A stretch of DNA of 28,350 nucleotides, taken from contig CALDWC010000034.1 in NCBI GenBank assembly GCA_937923945.1, positions 1 to 28,350 of the forward strand, given 5' to 3'. This DNA is from an uncultured Treponema sp. (GTDB lineage: Bacteria; Spirochaetota; Spirochaetia; Treponematales; Treponemataceae). This document shows positions 14,916 to 23,699 of this stretch, one piece after another; position 1 is the stretch's first letter, and every line of letters starts with the position of its first letter. The notes beneath the pieces were generated by a model. That model saw only the letters and a list, made by a program, of their open reading frames with translations, was not told the origin of the DNA and made no database searches. The translations under genes and the position numbers were made by a program.

Positions 14916-17705
14916 ATGATGTTGCAGGAAACGGAAGTAAAAGCGGCGGAAGATTTAACCGCCGCATTAAATAATTTTAATGGGCTTACCCAAGAAGTTG
15001 TCGAGGCAAACAAAGCCGCATTGAAGGAAGAACTTGATGATCTTGTTTCACAAGGTTTTGATGATGCAATGGGAAAAGTACAATCGCTCATCGATAAAGG
15101 TAAAACCGAAATTCAAGAAACGGCTACTTCGGGAAAACAAACAATCACAGAAGATACGGCAAACGCACAAAAAGTCATCAGTACTGGAAAAAATGAAATA
15201 CAAGAGCTTATTACGCAAGGACAAGAAGCGATTACAAATGATAAGCAGGACGGGCTTGATGAGTTAAATGCCGTTATTTCGCAAGCGAAACAGGATATAA
15301 CAAATCAAAAAAATACTTCGATTGAAAATATCACTGGTCAAGAACAGCAAAGTATTGATAATATTTCCGCAAAAGAAAACGCAAGTAAATCAAATATTAT
15401 AGCTCAAGAAAATGCAAGCGTGCAAGCTGTAACCGATACAAAAGACGTAAGTGTTGCAACTCTTATGACAACAACACAGGGACATATTGATAATTTACAA
15501 AATAAATATGACGGATTACAAAAACGACTAAGTTACACTGTCGATAGTTTGTTAGAAAAAGATTCTCCTGATGGCAATTCTAAGATTACTAATACAAATA
15601 ATGGTATATCTATTGTTGAAAATGCTGATGCGATTGCTACTGTTAGTGATATTAAAATGATGAAGCAAGATGGCATTACTCCAATCAATAATGACAGTCA
15701 AATACTTAATATAAATTCAATCAAACAACATTTAAGTTTAAGCAAAGAAACTACAGCTGGAGAACACTTGCAGCTAATAAACTTAAATGATGACTTTATT
15801 AAAGGACAATTCGAAAGAGGTGAATATGTCCATGACAATATGGATAGCAATAGTGATAACAATCTATCTAGTGTTCCTAATAGGTGGAAGCCATTAGTTA
15901 AAGAGACTAAAAACTTTTGGTTTAAAGGATTAAAAGCAAGCAATGTTTATAGCTACTCTACACGATATATGCTTTGGATAACCAATAAAAACACGGGAAA
16001 AACTGTAGAAAGATTATTATGGTTTTATAATAATACATCCGGTAGAATGTGCTTACTAGAGCCCTCTAATGCACTAAAGAAATCCAATCCTGAAAAATAT
16101 GATGAAATCATTTGTGTTTATTTAACGTTAGCTAACAAACTTTATGTCTTTAAGGGTACAATCCTAATAGATGAACATGAACTAACAGCTACTGAAATTG
16201 GTAACGTTAGTGTAGTTGAAAATAGTGATAGAGATGGGTGTTTTTATATGCACTCTCTTTGTGCTGATACAAAACCATTTTTTACTTGCACATTTAAAAA
16301 TAATGTAGGCAATGAGAATACAAATATAATGTTCAACTTAAATGAGGATACATTAAAAATAGAATCCGCTAAAGTTACTAAAGATGTTTTTCCGGCTGCT
16401 AAGAATTCCGGTTACATTTTATGCTCTAATGGAAACATTATATATACGGCTGGTGGAATTGCTGGTACTCTAAACACTATAAGCTGTTGGTCTCCTGATT
16501 ATACTAAAATTGCCATTCAACCTAATGATGCTGATAATAACAAAATCTTGACAAAGACTGGTTTTTATGAGCACAGCGTTAATAATAATCTTGAAAAGCC
16601 TGTGTTTATATGTGGTGATGATGAAGGAAAAACTTATATTGTAGAGCTGGAAGGCTTTAATGCTAGAGCTCACAAATTTGATAGAGAAGATTTAAATACT
16701 GGAACTTATTACCCTGTTTTTGCTCCTGGTTGCATTGAAACTGACAATAGCTTATTTTATTTTGTAGGAAACCCTAATGTCTATGATGCTGGCTCTGGTG
16801 TTATTGGTGGTGGAGCTACTACAGGAAACTTTTACTTTAAGATTGATAAAAAAACTTTTGATATTACACAGCTAACCTATCCTTGGAATGCCGGTAAATA
16901 TTTGGAAATGGTTGGTTTATTAAGTTCATGTAGGATTTATGGAGATAAAATATTAGTCTTCTCTAATGAAAGATGGACAACCTTTATAGCTGATAGATCC
17001 AAATACATTATTATAGATGCTAAAACTGACAATATAGAAACTGGAGATTATTCTGAAATAGGCAATCTAGTACCTCTTAGTTATGAAGTGTCAGGGTCTA
17101 CAAACTACAGAATAGACTGTATCAACTTTACATTTGCTGTTAATAAAGAAGGATTAGGAATGGCTTATCATTTTAACATGAAAAGTGGACAAAGTAAGCC
17201 TAAAACAATTACACTTATCCTTTTTGCCGGTGATGAAATTACTAGCTATGACATTCCTTATGCACCTACTGAAAGCATTATAGGTGATTTTACACCTGTA
17301 CATGGTGGTAGATTACAAGCCTATGGTCGTAACTTTAGACTTTGTTTAGGTGGTAGAAATGCAATGGTTATAGTCCCTAAACCTAAACTTTTAGATGGAG
17401 CACCTTCACTAGCTAAGCCTACAATTCTTTTTGAAGACAGATGGGATGAGAGCTTTGGTACTAAAACACAAATGGCTAATAGACCTTATTCATGGGAAAA
17501 TTACAAAGAAAAGTTTAGTCTTTATGGTTCACAGGATACAATAATCAATCTTTTATTAAAGAAAGCAATGCACAGAATGGTCTCGGTTAGTACCAGCTTA
17601 CGTGGCATGGTTTTAGGTTACAACAACTATAGAGTAGGTTCTGACAGCTCTTCTAAGATTTGTTTGAAATGGGATGATAAAATTATAGCGGAGATTTGCG
17701 ATTAA
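14916..17705 (+). CDS. Large tail fibre or receptor-binding protein with exchanged AT-rich body
   Basis: This protein is 929 residues long. The N-terminal 205 residues are a long, repetitive, Gln/Thr/Asn/Glu-rich coiled coil (for example SIENITGQEQQSIDNISAKE), like the shaft of phage fibres. From about base 15540 to 17680 the DNA becomes clearly more AT-rich, with AAT, TTA, TAT and GGT-type codons, and encodes a beta-rich body with several aromatic/Gly segments that could form a propeller or receptor-binding head. No enzymatic motifs are visible. The last few codons revert to the composition of the flanking genes. Such a pattern suggests replacement of the receptor-binding portion by recombination. 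A GGAG site precedes two adjacent ATGs (14916, 14919). It could also be a tail-associated structural protein other than the fibre. Confidence 0.75.
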   Translation: MMLQETEVKAAEDLTAALNNFNGLTQEVVEANKAALKEELDDLVSQGFDDAMGKVQSLIDKGKTEIQETATSGKQTITEDTANAQKVISTGKNEIQELITQGQEAITNDKQDGLDELNAVISQAKQDITNQKNTSIENITGQEQQSIDNISAKENASKSNIIAQENASVQAVTDTKDVSVATLMTTTQGHIDNLQNKYDGLQKRLSYTVDSLLEKDSPDGNSKITNTNNGISIVENADAIATVSDIKMMKQDGITPINNDSQILNINSIKQHLSLSKETTAGEHLQLINLNDDFIKGQFERGEYVHDNMDSNSDNNLSSVPNRWKPLVKETKNFWFKGLKASNVYSYSTRYMLWITNKNTGKTVERLLWFYNNTSGRMCLLEPSNALKKSNPEKYDEIICVYLTLANKLYVFKGTILIDEHELTATEIGNVSVVENSDRDGCFYMHSLCADTKPFFTCTFKNNVGNENTNIMFNLNEDTLKIESAKVTKDVFPAAKNSGYILCSNGNIIYTAGGIAGTLNTISCWSPDYTKIAIQPNDADNNKILTKTGFYEHSVNNNLEKPVFICGDDEGKTYIVELEGFNARAHKFDREDLNTGTYYPVFAPGCIETDNSLFYFVGNPNVYDAGSGVIGGGATTGNFYFKIDKKTFDITQLTYPWNAGKYLEMVGLLSSCRIYGDKILVFSNERWTTFIADRSKYIIIDAKTDNIETGDYSEIGNLVPLSYEVSGSTNYRIDCINFTFAVNKEGLGMAYHFNMKSGQSKPKTITLILFAGDEITSYDIPYAPTESIIGDFTPVHGGRLQAYGRNFRLCLGGRNAMVIVPKPKLLDGAPSLAKPTILFEDRWDESFGTKTQMANRPYSWENYKEKFSLYGSQDTIINLLLKKAMHRMVSVSTSLRGMVLGYNNYRVGSDSSSKICLKWDDKIIAEICD

Positions 17706-17725
17706 CTAAATAAGGATTTTTAATA

Positions 17726-20700
17726 ATGATTTTATTTTACAACGGTGCAGGTAATTTTGTTTCAAAAGAAAATGAAAACGGGTGGAGCTTTTCGCAAAAG
17801 AAAAACATTGTCGGGAAAGGCTCGATTGACGGCGTGCCGTTTTATGCGGACGCGCGCTATGCTGCGCTTTATATCGGTGAGGATAAAATCAAAGATGTCG
17901 TGTTATCGGAAGCGAAAGGCAAAGGCGATTATATATCGTACGAAACAAAAACGCTTGAAAGTATTTTAGAGCAGCACAAGACGCCGGCGGATTGGCACGG
18001 CTGGGATAAAAAGCCGTTAAGTTTTATTTTGTCTGATTGCGTTTACGGGTTTGATTATATCCGCCGCTCGACGATAGAAGCATTTACGCATTATTTGGAA
18101 AAAGAAAACATTGCGCTGAATAAAATCAAAGACGGCGATATTCATTTGGATACCTACAACGAAGGCGACAGCATTCAATATTACACAGAAGGACATATTA
18201 CGTTTGCGTTTGACTTAGGAGACTCCGGCGGGGAGCGGCGTGTTCGCTGGACGGAGCGGACGGGCGAAAAAGTGTACATTGCCGTGCAGTCGGTGGGAAG
18301 TGATGAACCGATAACGGATAGTGCACAAGTGGACTTTTCAAGTGCGCCGGTGATGATGGTGCCGCGCGGCTTAAAAGATGCAAGCTCCGGTGTCGGTGTG
18401 CCGATTGTTTCAAATAAGCGCTTTGTTGCGCTGCGCTTTATTTTGCGCTATGTCAATGCGGATTACATAAACGATTTTGCAAGCCTCGATGTGTACAATG
18501 AAAATAATGTTTTAGTGAAGCGTACCGTGCGGGGTTTTACTCCGGTGCTTTCGGCTTTTGAAATAATCACGAGACCTAAAACACCGCTCAATGCGAATAT
18601 AAATTTTGACGGGCTTGAAACACTCATTGACGGCTTGGAACTTTCGGGCGTGCGTGTGTGGGAGGCAATAAACCGTATACGGAAAAAATATCCGTTCGAC
18701 AGTACCGCATATCTTGAAAACGGGCGACCGGTGATTGCATTTGCAAAGTCGCTTGAAAAAGAGAGCTCGTGCATTTTGCGTGCCGATGATATGGAAGCGC
18801 GCCATTTAAATAATGCGAACGTGGATAATTTCAAGCAGGACTTGAAAAAGGTCAATGTGCTGCACTGTTACGGCGAAGGTGAAAAACTCGAAGCCTTGTA
18901 TGTGCGCATTCCTGAAACCGGAACGTATGACGGGCTTGAAACGGTCGAGGATAGTTTTACCGACACCAAAATAAAAACGGCGGCGGAATTAAAAGCAGCG
19001 GGTGAGAAAAAGTTAGCGGAGCTGCGAAAAGAAACAGAGCAAAGTATCGAGGTGGAAACGGCGGAGGATATCAGACTTTTTGATAGGGTTACGTTTGTCT
19101 ATCCGCAAGATACGAATAAGCCGCTCATTCACGTGCAGGTGGCGGAGGAGAAAATAAGCTACAAAGAAAATGTAATAAAAAAACAGTTCGGGCTTGACGG
19201 CTGGCGGTTTAATCCGTTTCAGTTGCTGGTAAAAAAAGAGCCGTTAGCGGAAGTGCGAACCTTTGCGAATAAGCCTTTTAATGTGTGTGCGTACGGGAAA
19301 AGCACGAGCATAAGTTTGCAGTGGGGCGGCGTGGAAGCAAGCTACATTGTGCGCTGGAAAAAACAAACGGACGCGGAATATAATTTCCGGCAGGTCGACG
19401 GGAACGGTGCCGACTTTAATAATCTCCTTAATTATGAAAAGTATGTTTTTTCGGTGGCGGGCGTTTTCGGTACGGTGGTATCGGAGTACACGGACGAGGT
19501 TGAATGCGAGCCGGTCGACTGGGCAACAGATCCGAATAATCCGAACAATGCGGTTACGCAGCTGATAGCAAAAAAAGTAACAAAATATTTAGGCAAGTTT
19601 AGCGCGGCGCCTATCGGGAACACTGTACTTGTAGCGAAAGAAGGCGGAACGGTTTCGGTTGAGGCGAATACCGGCGACTGGGCTTTATGCAGTAAAACGG
19701 TTGACGGCTTTTTAGTCGGCAAGTGCTATAAATGGGATGGCGCACACTGGACACCGTTAGTGCCGGAAGTAAACTATCCGAGTGAGTACCAAGCCTGTTT
19801 GATTGATTTACTTTCGATAGAAGAACTGCGGCAAGACACTGGCTATTTCGGAGCCTTGTTTGCCAAGTTGCTTGTTACACAAAAAGCCTTGATAGATGAC
19901 CTCACGGCAAGCCAAGCATTTATCAAAAAGCTGGTGGTGCAAAAGCTGCACATCGACACCGACCCGAATACGCACGAGGATTTTGAAGCGTGGTTCGACG
20001 AGACAAACGGGCTCAAGATAAATAACGGCGGCGAAGAGATTTTCAAGGTGGATAGTAAGGGGGATATTTATGCGAATAATGCTATATTTGAAAATTCTAA
20101 ATTACACGGTTTTTTTTATTCTGATAGTTTGTGTATAGAACCGGGTAGATTAATCGATGATATTTATTTTAAATCAACACAGACATTTGATTTTAGAGGA
20201 ATAAACATAGAAAAATTTTTTTCTGATTTTAATAGACCTGATATATTCTTAAATTGTTATAATTGGAGTGAGAGTTACACTTCGAGAGGTTACTCTATTT
20301 ATATGGAAAATATACAAGGTATTGGTAAAGGCGATGATGGTCAATTTAACTTTGATAACATAATGATTATAAGATATAAAGGTATTGAAAATCCTGATAG
20401 GACGAAAATAAAAGAGGGCGATATATACTCATATCTTGGTGTTCATATATCAAATAATAACAAAATTTTGATAGATCGTTATTCCATAGTTACATGGGAA
20501 AAAATTGAAAATAATGGTAATCCATACTATGGAAAGAAAGAAGACTCAAATTATAATCAACTAGAAGTTTCGAAAACCTTTGGAAAAATGTTTAAAACAA
20601 TTGAAATAGTTGGTTCTTCAGGGCGTGTATTTTCCAGTATAACAAAAATCAAAAACGCGCCTCGTAGAAAACAAAAAGATACAACTATTATTTGGATAGA

Positions 20701-20728
20701 CGAGAACGGTTTTGTTAGGTGTGGGTAA
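17726..20728 (+). CDS. Tail tip / tail-associated protein with fibronectin III-like domain
   Basis: This 1000-residue protein follows the fibre-like gene with an AAGGA site 11 bases before the ATG. The N-terminal 500 residues resemble tail-tip (gpJ/Tal-like) proteins, with long beta-rich parts, the region WEAINRIRKKYPFDSTAYLENGRPVIAFA and a strand-rich QSIEVETAEDIRLFDRVTFVYP. Residues about 515-590 look like a fibronectin type III domain (KSTSISLQWGGVEASYIVRWKK and LLNYEKYVFSVAGVFGTVVSEYTDE). Next comes a helical linker (about 690-745) with a 'KIDSKGDIYANNAIFENSKLHG'-like element, common just before phage tip variable regions. From about base 20076 (residue 784) the composition drops to AT-rich and the C-terminal 215 residues form a variable domain. 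It is probably a structural hub plus receptor-binding or chaperone tip. Confidence 0.75.
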   Translation: MILFYNGAGNFVSKENENGWSFSQKKNIVGKGSIDGVPFYADARYAALYIGEDKIKDVVLSEAKGKGDYISYETKTLESILEQHKTPADWHGWDKKPLSFILSDCVYGFDYIRRSTIEAFTHYLEKENIALNKIKDGDIHLDTYNEGDSIQYYTEGHITFAFDLGDSGGERRVRWTERTGEKVYIAVQSVGSDEPITDSAQVDFSSAPVMMVPRGLKDASSGVGVPIVSNKRFVALRFILRYVNADYINDFASLDVYNENNVLVKRTVRGFTPVLSAFEIITRPKTPLNANINFDGLETLIDGLELSGVRVWEAINRIRKKYPFDSTAYLENGRPVIAFAKSLEKESSCILRADDMEARHLNNANVDNFKQDLKKVNVLHCYGEGEKLEALYVRIPETGTYDGLETVEDSFTDTKIKTAAELKAAGEKKLAELRKETEQSIEVETAEDIRLFDRVTFVYPQDTNKPLIHVQVAEEKISYKENVIKKQFGLDGWRFNPFQLLVKKEPLAEVRTFANKPFNVCAYGKSTSISLQWGGVEASYIVRWKKQTDAEYNFRQVDGNGADFNNLLNYEKYVFSVAGVFGTVVSEYTDEVECEPVDWATDPNNPNNAVTQLIAKKVTKYLGKFSAAPIGNTVLVAKEGGTVSVEANTGDWALCSKTVDGFLVGKCYKWDGAHWTPLVPEVNYPSEYQACLIDLLSIEELRQDTGYFGALFAKLLVTQKALIDDLTASQAFIKKLVVQKLHIDTDPNTHEDFEAWFDETNGLKINNGGEEIFKVDSKGDIYANNAIFENSKLHGFFYSDSLCIEPGRLIDDIYFKSTQTFDFRGINIEKFFSDFNRPDIFLNCYNWSESYTSRGYSIYMENIQGIGKGDDGQFNFDNIMIIRYKGIENPDRTKIKEGDIYSYLGVHISNNNKILIDRYSIVTWEKIENNGNPYYGKKEDSNYNQLEVSKTFGKMFKTIEIVGSSGRVFSSITKIKNAPRRKQKDTTIIWIDENGFVRCG

Positions 20729-20732
20729 CATA

Positions 20733-21425
20733 TTACTTTTGCTGGCTTGTTCGATTTGATAATTTTGCTTTTTTCATTTTTGTTTTATATTCAATTATCT
20801 TTTTGTGTCTTAATATATCAAGGGACTCTTTATCGTTTAAAAAATCATATAATGTTTTAACGCTCGCTTCTGTAATTGATATACTTTTAAATTTATCGAT
20901 TAAAATATTTTTATTTTCTATTATTGTTGTTGCATTAAATGGCTGTATGTCAAGGCTGTTGTAACCTTGTTTATTTGTAAGTACAAATTTTAAACTAGTA
21001 TCTGTATTTTTATATTCAGAAGAAACCGGAAGCAGTCTAATTGAAAAATTGTTTTTATCGTCTTTTGCAAAAATATATATATTGCAAGTGGCACCAAGTT
21101 CAATACTACTATCTTGTGTTTTTCGTGCTTTTATTTCAGCTGCTACAGTGAAAAAATTATCAAGAATCGTTTTTAGGGTGTCATTTACTACAAAAACAAT
21201 TTTATAATCATTATAAAATTGTTTTACCGTTAATGATAGAAAATCTTGTTTTTCTTTTAACATTAAATTGTAATCTAGCGAGTAAACAGTAGTATTTGAT
21301 AACTCTATCTTTTCATAGGGAATATTCGAAATATTTTGTACATAGATAGGCTTTTGTGGTAGAGTTTTACAACTTGTCATTATAGTAATAAGACAGAAAA
21401 GTACGGCAATGATAATCTTTTTCAT
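20733..21425 (-). CDS. Putative lipoprotein, accessory prophage gene
   Basis: The 230-residue protein starts MKKIIIAVLFCLITIMTSC, a lipoprotein signal peptide with Cys 19 as the lipidation site. The mature part begins KTLPQKPIYVQNISNIPYEK and has mixed alpha/beta character with no recognised domain. I chose the ATG at 21425 rather than an upstream alternative start because it places the signal peptide at the N-terminus and lies 6 bases after a -10 TATCAT, preceded by TTGACA at 17 bases. The message is therefore probably leaderless. It is convergent with the tail-tip gene, with 4 bases between stops, is AT-rich, and sits in the typical accessory ('moron') position between tail and integration genes. 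A surface lipoprotein expressed from the lysogen could modify the host surface or block superinfection, but that is inference. Confidence 0.8.
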   Translation of the reverse strand: MKKIIIAVLFCLITIMTSCKTLPQKPIYVQNISNIPYEKIELSNTTVYSLDYNLMLKEKQDFLSLTVKQFYNDYKIVFVVNDTLKTILDNFFTVAAEIKARKTQDSSIELGATCNIYIFAKDDKNNFSIRLLPVSSEYKNTDTSLKFVLTNKQGYNSLDIQPFNATTIIENKNILIDKFKSISITEASVKTLYDFLNDKESLDILRHKKIIEYKTKMKKAKLSNRTSQQK

Positions 21426-21431
21426 AATTCT

Positions 21432-21460
21432 ATGATACGCCGCTTTTCGTTTTTTGTCAA
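21432..21460 (-). promoter_or_regulatory. Promoter of the lipoprotein gene, probable leaderless start
   Basis: TTGACA (21460-21455) and TATCAT (21437-21432) are separated by exactly 17 bases. Only six bases (AGAATT) separate the -10 from the ATG at 21425. There is no room for a ribosome binding site. This promoter is independent of the structural operon, as expected for a gene expressed in the lysogen. Confidence 0.75.
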
Positions 21461-21501
21461 GGGGAAAAGAAAATTTATTTTTATTCAATTATTGCTTTAT
21501 A

Positions 21502-23058
21502 TTATATTTCATCGTCGTTATCTATATCATTTGGTTCATCGTCAAAGTCGTCCGTTTCGATATAATCGTCAGGAATATCATCAATTGAAAGACTTTCATT
21601 ATATTGCTCTGCTAACATTGTTTTATTAAATTCAGCAGTAGGGCTTATTTCGTAAATAATTTTTTCCAACTCATCAATAGAAACTTTAAAAAATTCTTTT
21701 CGTAAATTTACTTTATTTATTCGTTTATTATGCAGCCTTTTATGTATTTCATTTTCCAGTGTTGGAGCATTATCGGAAAAAATAAAGCTATGCACATCAA
21801 AATTAAATGGCACGGAAGCGCCTCCCAATTCATCAATACGCTCTTGAGGGTCTAATCGCCTCGTCATTCCGATTTTAAATACATCATTGCCAAACGCCCC
21901 ATAGTTACTTATAACATATATATATCCGGCTTTTCCGTGCTGAAGCGTTGTTATCGTTTCTTTTTTGTCTGTGATTGTGTTTAATTGTCCCTGAATTTCT
22001 AATATACGCTGTTGTAATTGTTTAATTTTTGCGGCATCTGTCGCTTGTTGCAAGGTGAGTTGCACACTTTCAATTTCATTTTTATATTTTGCTTCTTCTT
22101 GTTCTATTTTCTTTCGTTCAAGCTCCAGTTGTTTCCGTTCTGCCGCTTCTTGTCGCATTTGTTCTCTGAGTGCCCGCTGTTCGTCTTTTATCCTTTGTTG
22201 TTTTACATAATATTCATATTCTATTTTTATATTTTCAATATATAAATATTCTATCTCTCCAATAAAACGAGTGATTGTCGGAGCTATACTTTGATTTCCG
22301 TCTGTTACTATTTTCAAATATTTTTTTGTTATCAATTTTATACTTTCAATGGCTTTTTCTAACTTCTCATATTTTAGATTATATAAAACATTTTGCATTT
22401 CAGCTTCAAGGGCAATTACCATAAGTTGATACAATGCCATATTAGTTTTTGTAGTATATCGTGATTGATATTTTACCAAAAGCTCTTTAATAATTTTATC
22501 ATTTTGATTATATCGTTTCCGCAATTCTTTAACATTCATAAAATTAAACTTTAATTTTACAGTTGTTGATAACAAATCTTCCACAAAGTTTAATATTGAT
22601 TCTTTTTGTATATTCTTATATTGAGTTTCGTCATCAGTATTAAAATAATTATCAACGCAATGTTTCATACTTTTGGACATTGTTTGAAGTTTTATTAGTT
22701 TATTTGCCGCAAGGTTAATTTTTTTGTCTAATGATGTAATTTCATCCATCTTGCTATTTAATGTAGCGTCATTTTCTTCGATATTTGTATTTATTTTTTC
22801 TAGGGTTTGCGTTTGTTTCTGTATTTTATCGGAAATCTCTTGTAATGCCGTTTCTTTTGCTTCATGGCATATTTGATTATAGAGGGATTCTTTATTTTCT
22901 CTTATGTGGTTATATTCTGCTGTTAATTTTTTTATATTTTCAGTTAGAGAATTTTCTTCATTTTGTAAAGATAATATTCGACGGCAATCAGCGCATAATC
23001 CGTTTGCATCTAATTTTAAAAAAAGCCCCTTTTTGTTACAATGTCTGCATTTTGCCAT
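21502..23058 (-). CDS. Coiled-coil protein with zinc-ribbon and GIY-YIG (T5orf172/MUG113-type) domain
   Basis: The product has 518 residues. An N-terminal zinc-ribbon-like motif (C4, C7, C22, C25) is followed by long coiled coils (about 35-135 and 290-375) around a helical region resembling DUF4041. The C-terminal T5orf172 domain (about 376-470) shows GYIYVISN, VFKIGMTRRLDPQERIDELG, the EIHKRL helix and EFFKV. This is a GIY-YIG-superfamily nuclease-like fold. The tail is very acidic (ending DDEPNDIDNDDEI). The ATG at 23058 is preferred to the longer form because AGAGGAG lies 9 bases upstream and the Cys motif starts there. Similar proteins occur as accessory genes in prophages and may act on invading or host DNA. 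Because it is in the moron position on the opposite strand, a superinfection-defence role is plausible but unproven. Confidence 0.85.
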   Translation of the reverse strand: MAKCRHCNKKGLFLKLDANGLCADCRRILSLQNEENSLTENIKKLTAEYNHIRENKESLYNQICHEAKETALQEISDKIQKQTQTLEKINTNIEENDATLNSKMDEITSLDKKINLAANKLIKLQTMSKSMKHCVDNYFNTDDETQYKNIQKESILNFVEDLLSTTVKLKFNFMNVKELRKRYNQNDKIIKELLVKYQSRYTTKTNMALYQLMVIALEAEMQNVLYNLKYEKLEKAIESIKLITKKYLKIVTDGNQSIAPTITRFIGEIEYLYIENIKIEYEYYVKQQRIKDEQRALREQMRQEAAERKQLELERKKIEQEEAKYKNEIESVQLTLQQATDAAKIKQLQQRILEIQGQLNTITDKKETITTLQHGKAGYIYVISNYGAFGNDVFKIGMTRRLDPQERIDELGGASVPFNFDVHSFIFSDNAPTLENEIHKRLHNKRINKVNLRKEFFKVSIDELEKIIYEISPTAEFNKTMLAEQYNESLSIDDIPDDYIETDDFDDEPNDIDNDDEI

Positions 23059-23162
23059 AAAAACAAACTCCTCTTTTTCTAATTTTAATCGAATACAGAA
23101 AAACTTCAAGCGGTTCAGTAAGACAATTTTTACCACTTAAGACTTTTCCTCAAACGCCTGCA

Positions 23163-23176
23163 ATTCAAGTTTTTCG
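23163..23176. repeat. 14-bp direct repeat, copy 1
   Basis: ATTCAAGTTTTTCG occurs here and again in the same orientation at 24183-24196, upstream of the integrase. The two copies flank the small regulatory module. They could be binding sites for integrase arms, excisionase or a repressor. Confidence 0.55.
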
Positions 23177-23239
23177 GAACGTCAGTTTTTTAATTACAAA
23201 AAAAAGTATAAAAAAATTCAACTTTTTTTGAAAAAGCAC

Positions 23240-23268
23240 TTGACAAATTATACGCAATTGCGTATAAT
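23240..23268 (+). promoter_or_regulatory. Consensus promoter occupied by a perfect palindrome
   Basis: TTGACA (23240-23245) and TATAAT (23263-23268) with a 17-base spacer form a fully consensus sigma-70-type promoter for the gene at 23310. The whole spacer and the -10 form a perfect 24-bp palindrome (see the operator entry), so binding there would block RNA polymerase. Confidence 0.88.
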
Positions 23269-23269
23269 T
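23246..23269. promoter_or_regulatory. Operator, 24-bp perfect palindrome
   Basis: The half-site AATTATACGCAA (23246-23257) is followed immediately by its exact reverse complement (23258-23269). It spans the promoter spacer and -10 box. A perfect palindrome of this length in this position is very likely the binding site of a dimeric repressor. The repressor is not obvious in the window. Confidence 0.85.
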
Positions 23270-23309
23270 AAATCATAAGGATGGCAAAAGGCTATCGAAG
23301 GAGATTTTT

Positions 23310-23630
23310 ATGACAAAAACATTTAAACTTGGCGGTGAGTTATTTCAGTTTACTGAAATTGGTGGCAATAACGGCATCGTAAAAAAAGAAGGTGATAGCT
23401 ATAATGTAGACAGCATCACATCATTAAAAGGCGAAGTTATCACGGCGGATAACTGCATTTCAGTTTTTCAAAAGTACAATCCGGACTTCCTTGACTGTTT
23501 TGATGATAAGGATATTTGGAAATATAACAAAGTATGGTTCGAACAGGTAGGCGACTACCTGATAACCTATGTCGATGGTGATAGTAGTTCGTTCTCTATC
23601 GATGAGATTGACAACATAAAAGACAAATAA
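23310..23630 (+). CDS. Unknown 106-residue protein under palindromic operator control
   Basis: This ORF starts 42 bases downstream of the consensus promoter and has a good AAGGAG site 7 bases from the ATG. The protein is acidic and beta-rich (FKLGGELFQFTEIGGNNGIV, then VWFEQVGDYLITYVDGDSSSFSIDEIDNI) with no hydrophobic segments and no visible helix-turn-helix. I do not recognise it. Its strong, tightly controllable promoter and place next to the accessory and integration genes suggest a regulatory, antirepressor-like or defence-related product made under specific conditions. It is followed closely by a GC-rich hairpin and then by the excisionase-like gene. Confidence 0.78.
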   Translation: MTKTFKLGGELFQFTEIGGNNGIVKKEGDSYNVDSITSLKGEVITADNCISVFQKYNPDFLDCFDDKDIWKYNKVWFEQVGDYLITYVDGDSSSFSIDEIDNIKDK

Positions 23631-23665
23631 AAAAAACAACAGCCGGTGATAAAACACGCCGGCTG
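23629..23665 (-). terminator. GC-rich hairpin with T run on the minus strand
   Basis: CAGCCGG (23640-23646) pairs with CCGGCTG (23659-23665) as a perfect 7-bp stem. Read on the minus strand, the stem is followed by TTG and eight T residues (23636-23629), so it can end leftward transcripts such as that of the gene at 24135. On the plus strand it is followed only by a short TTTT, so termination after the gene at 23310 would be weaker. Confidence 0.65.
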
Positions 23666-23699
23666 CTCCACAAAATTTTAATTCTAAATAGGAATAATC

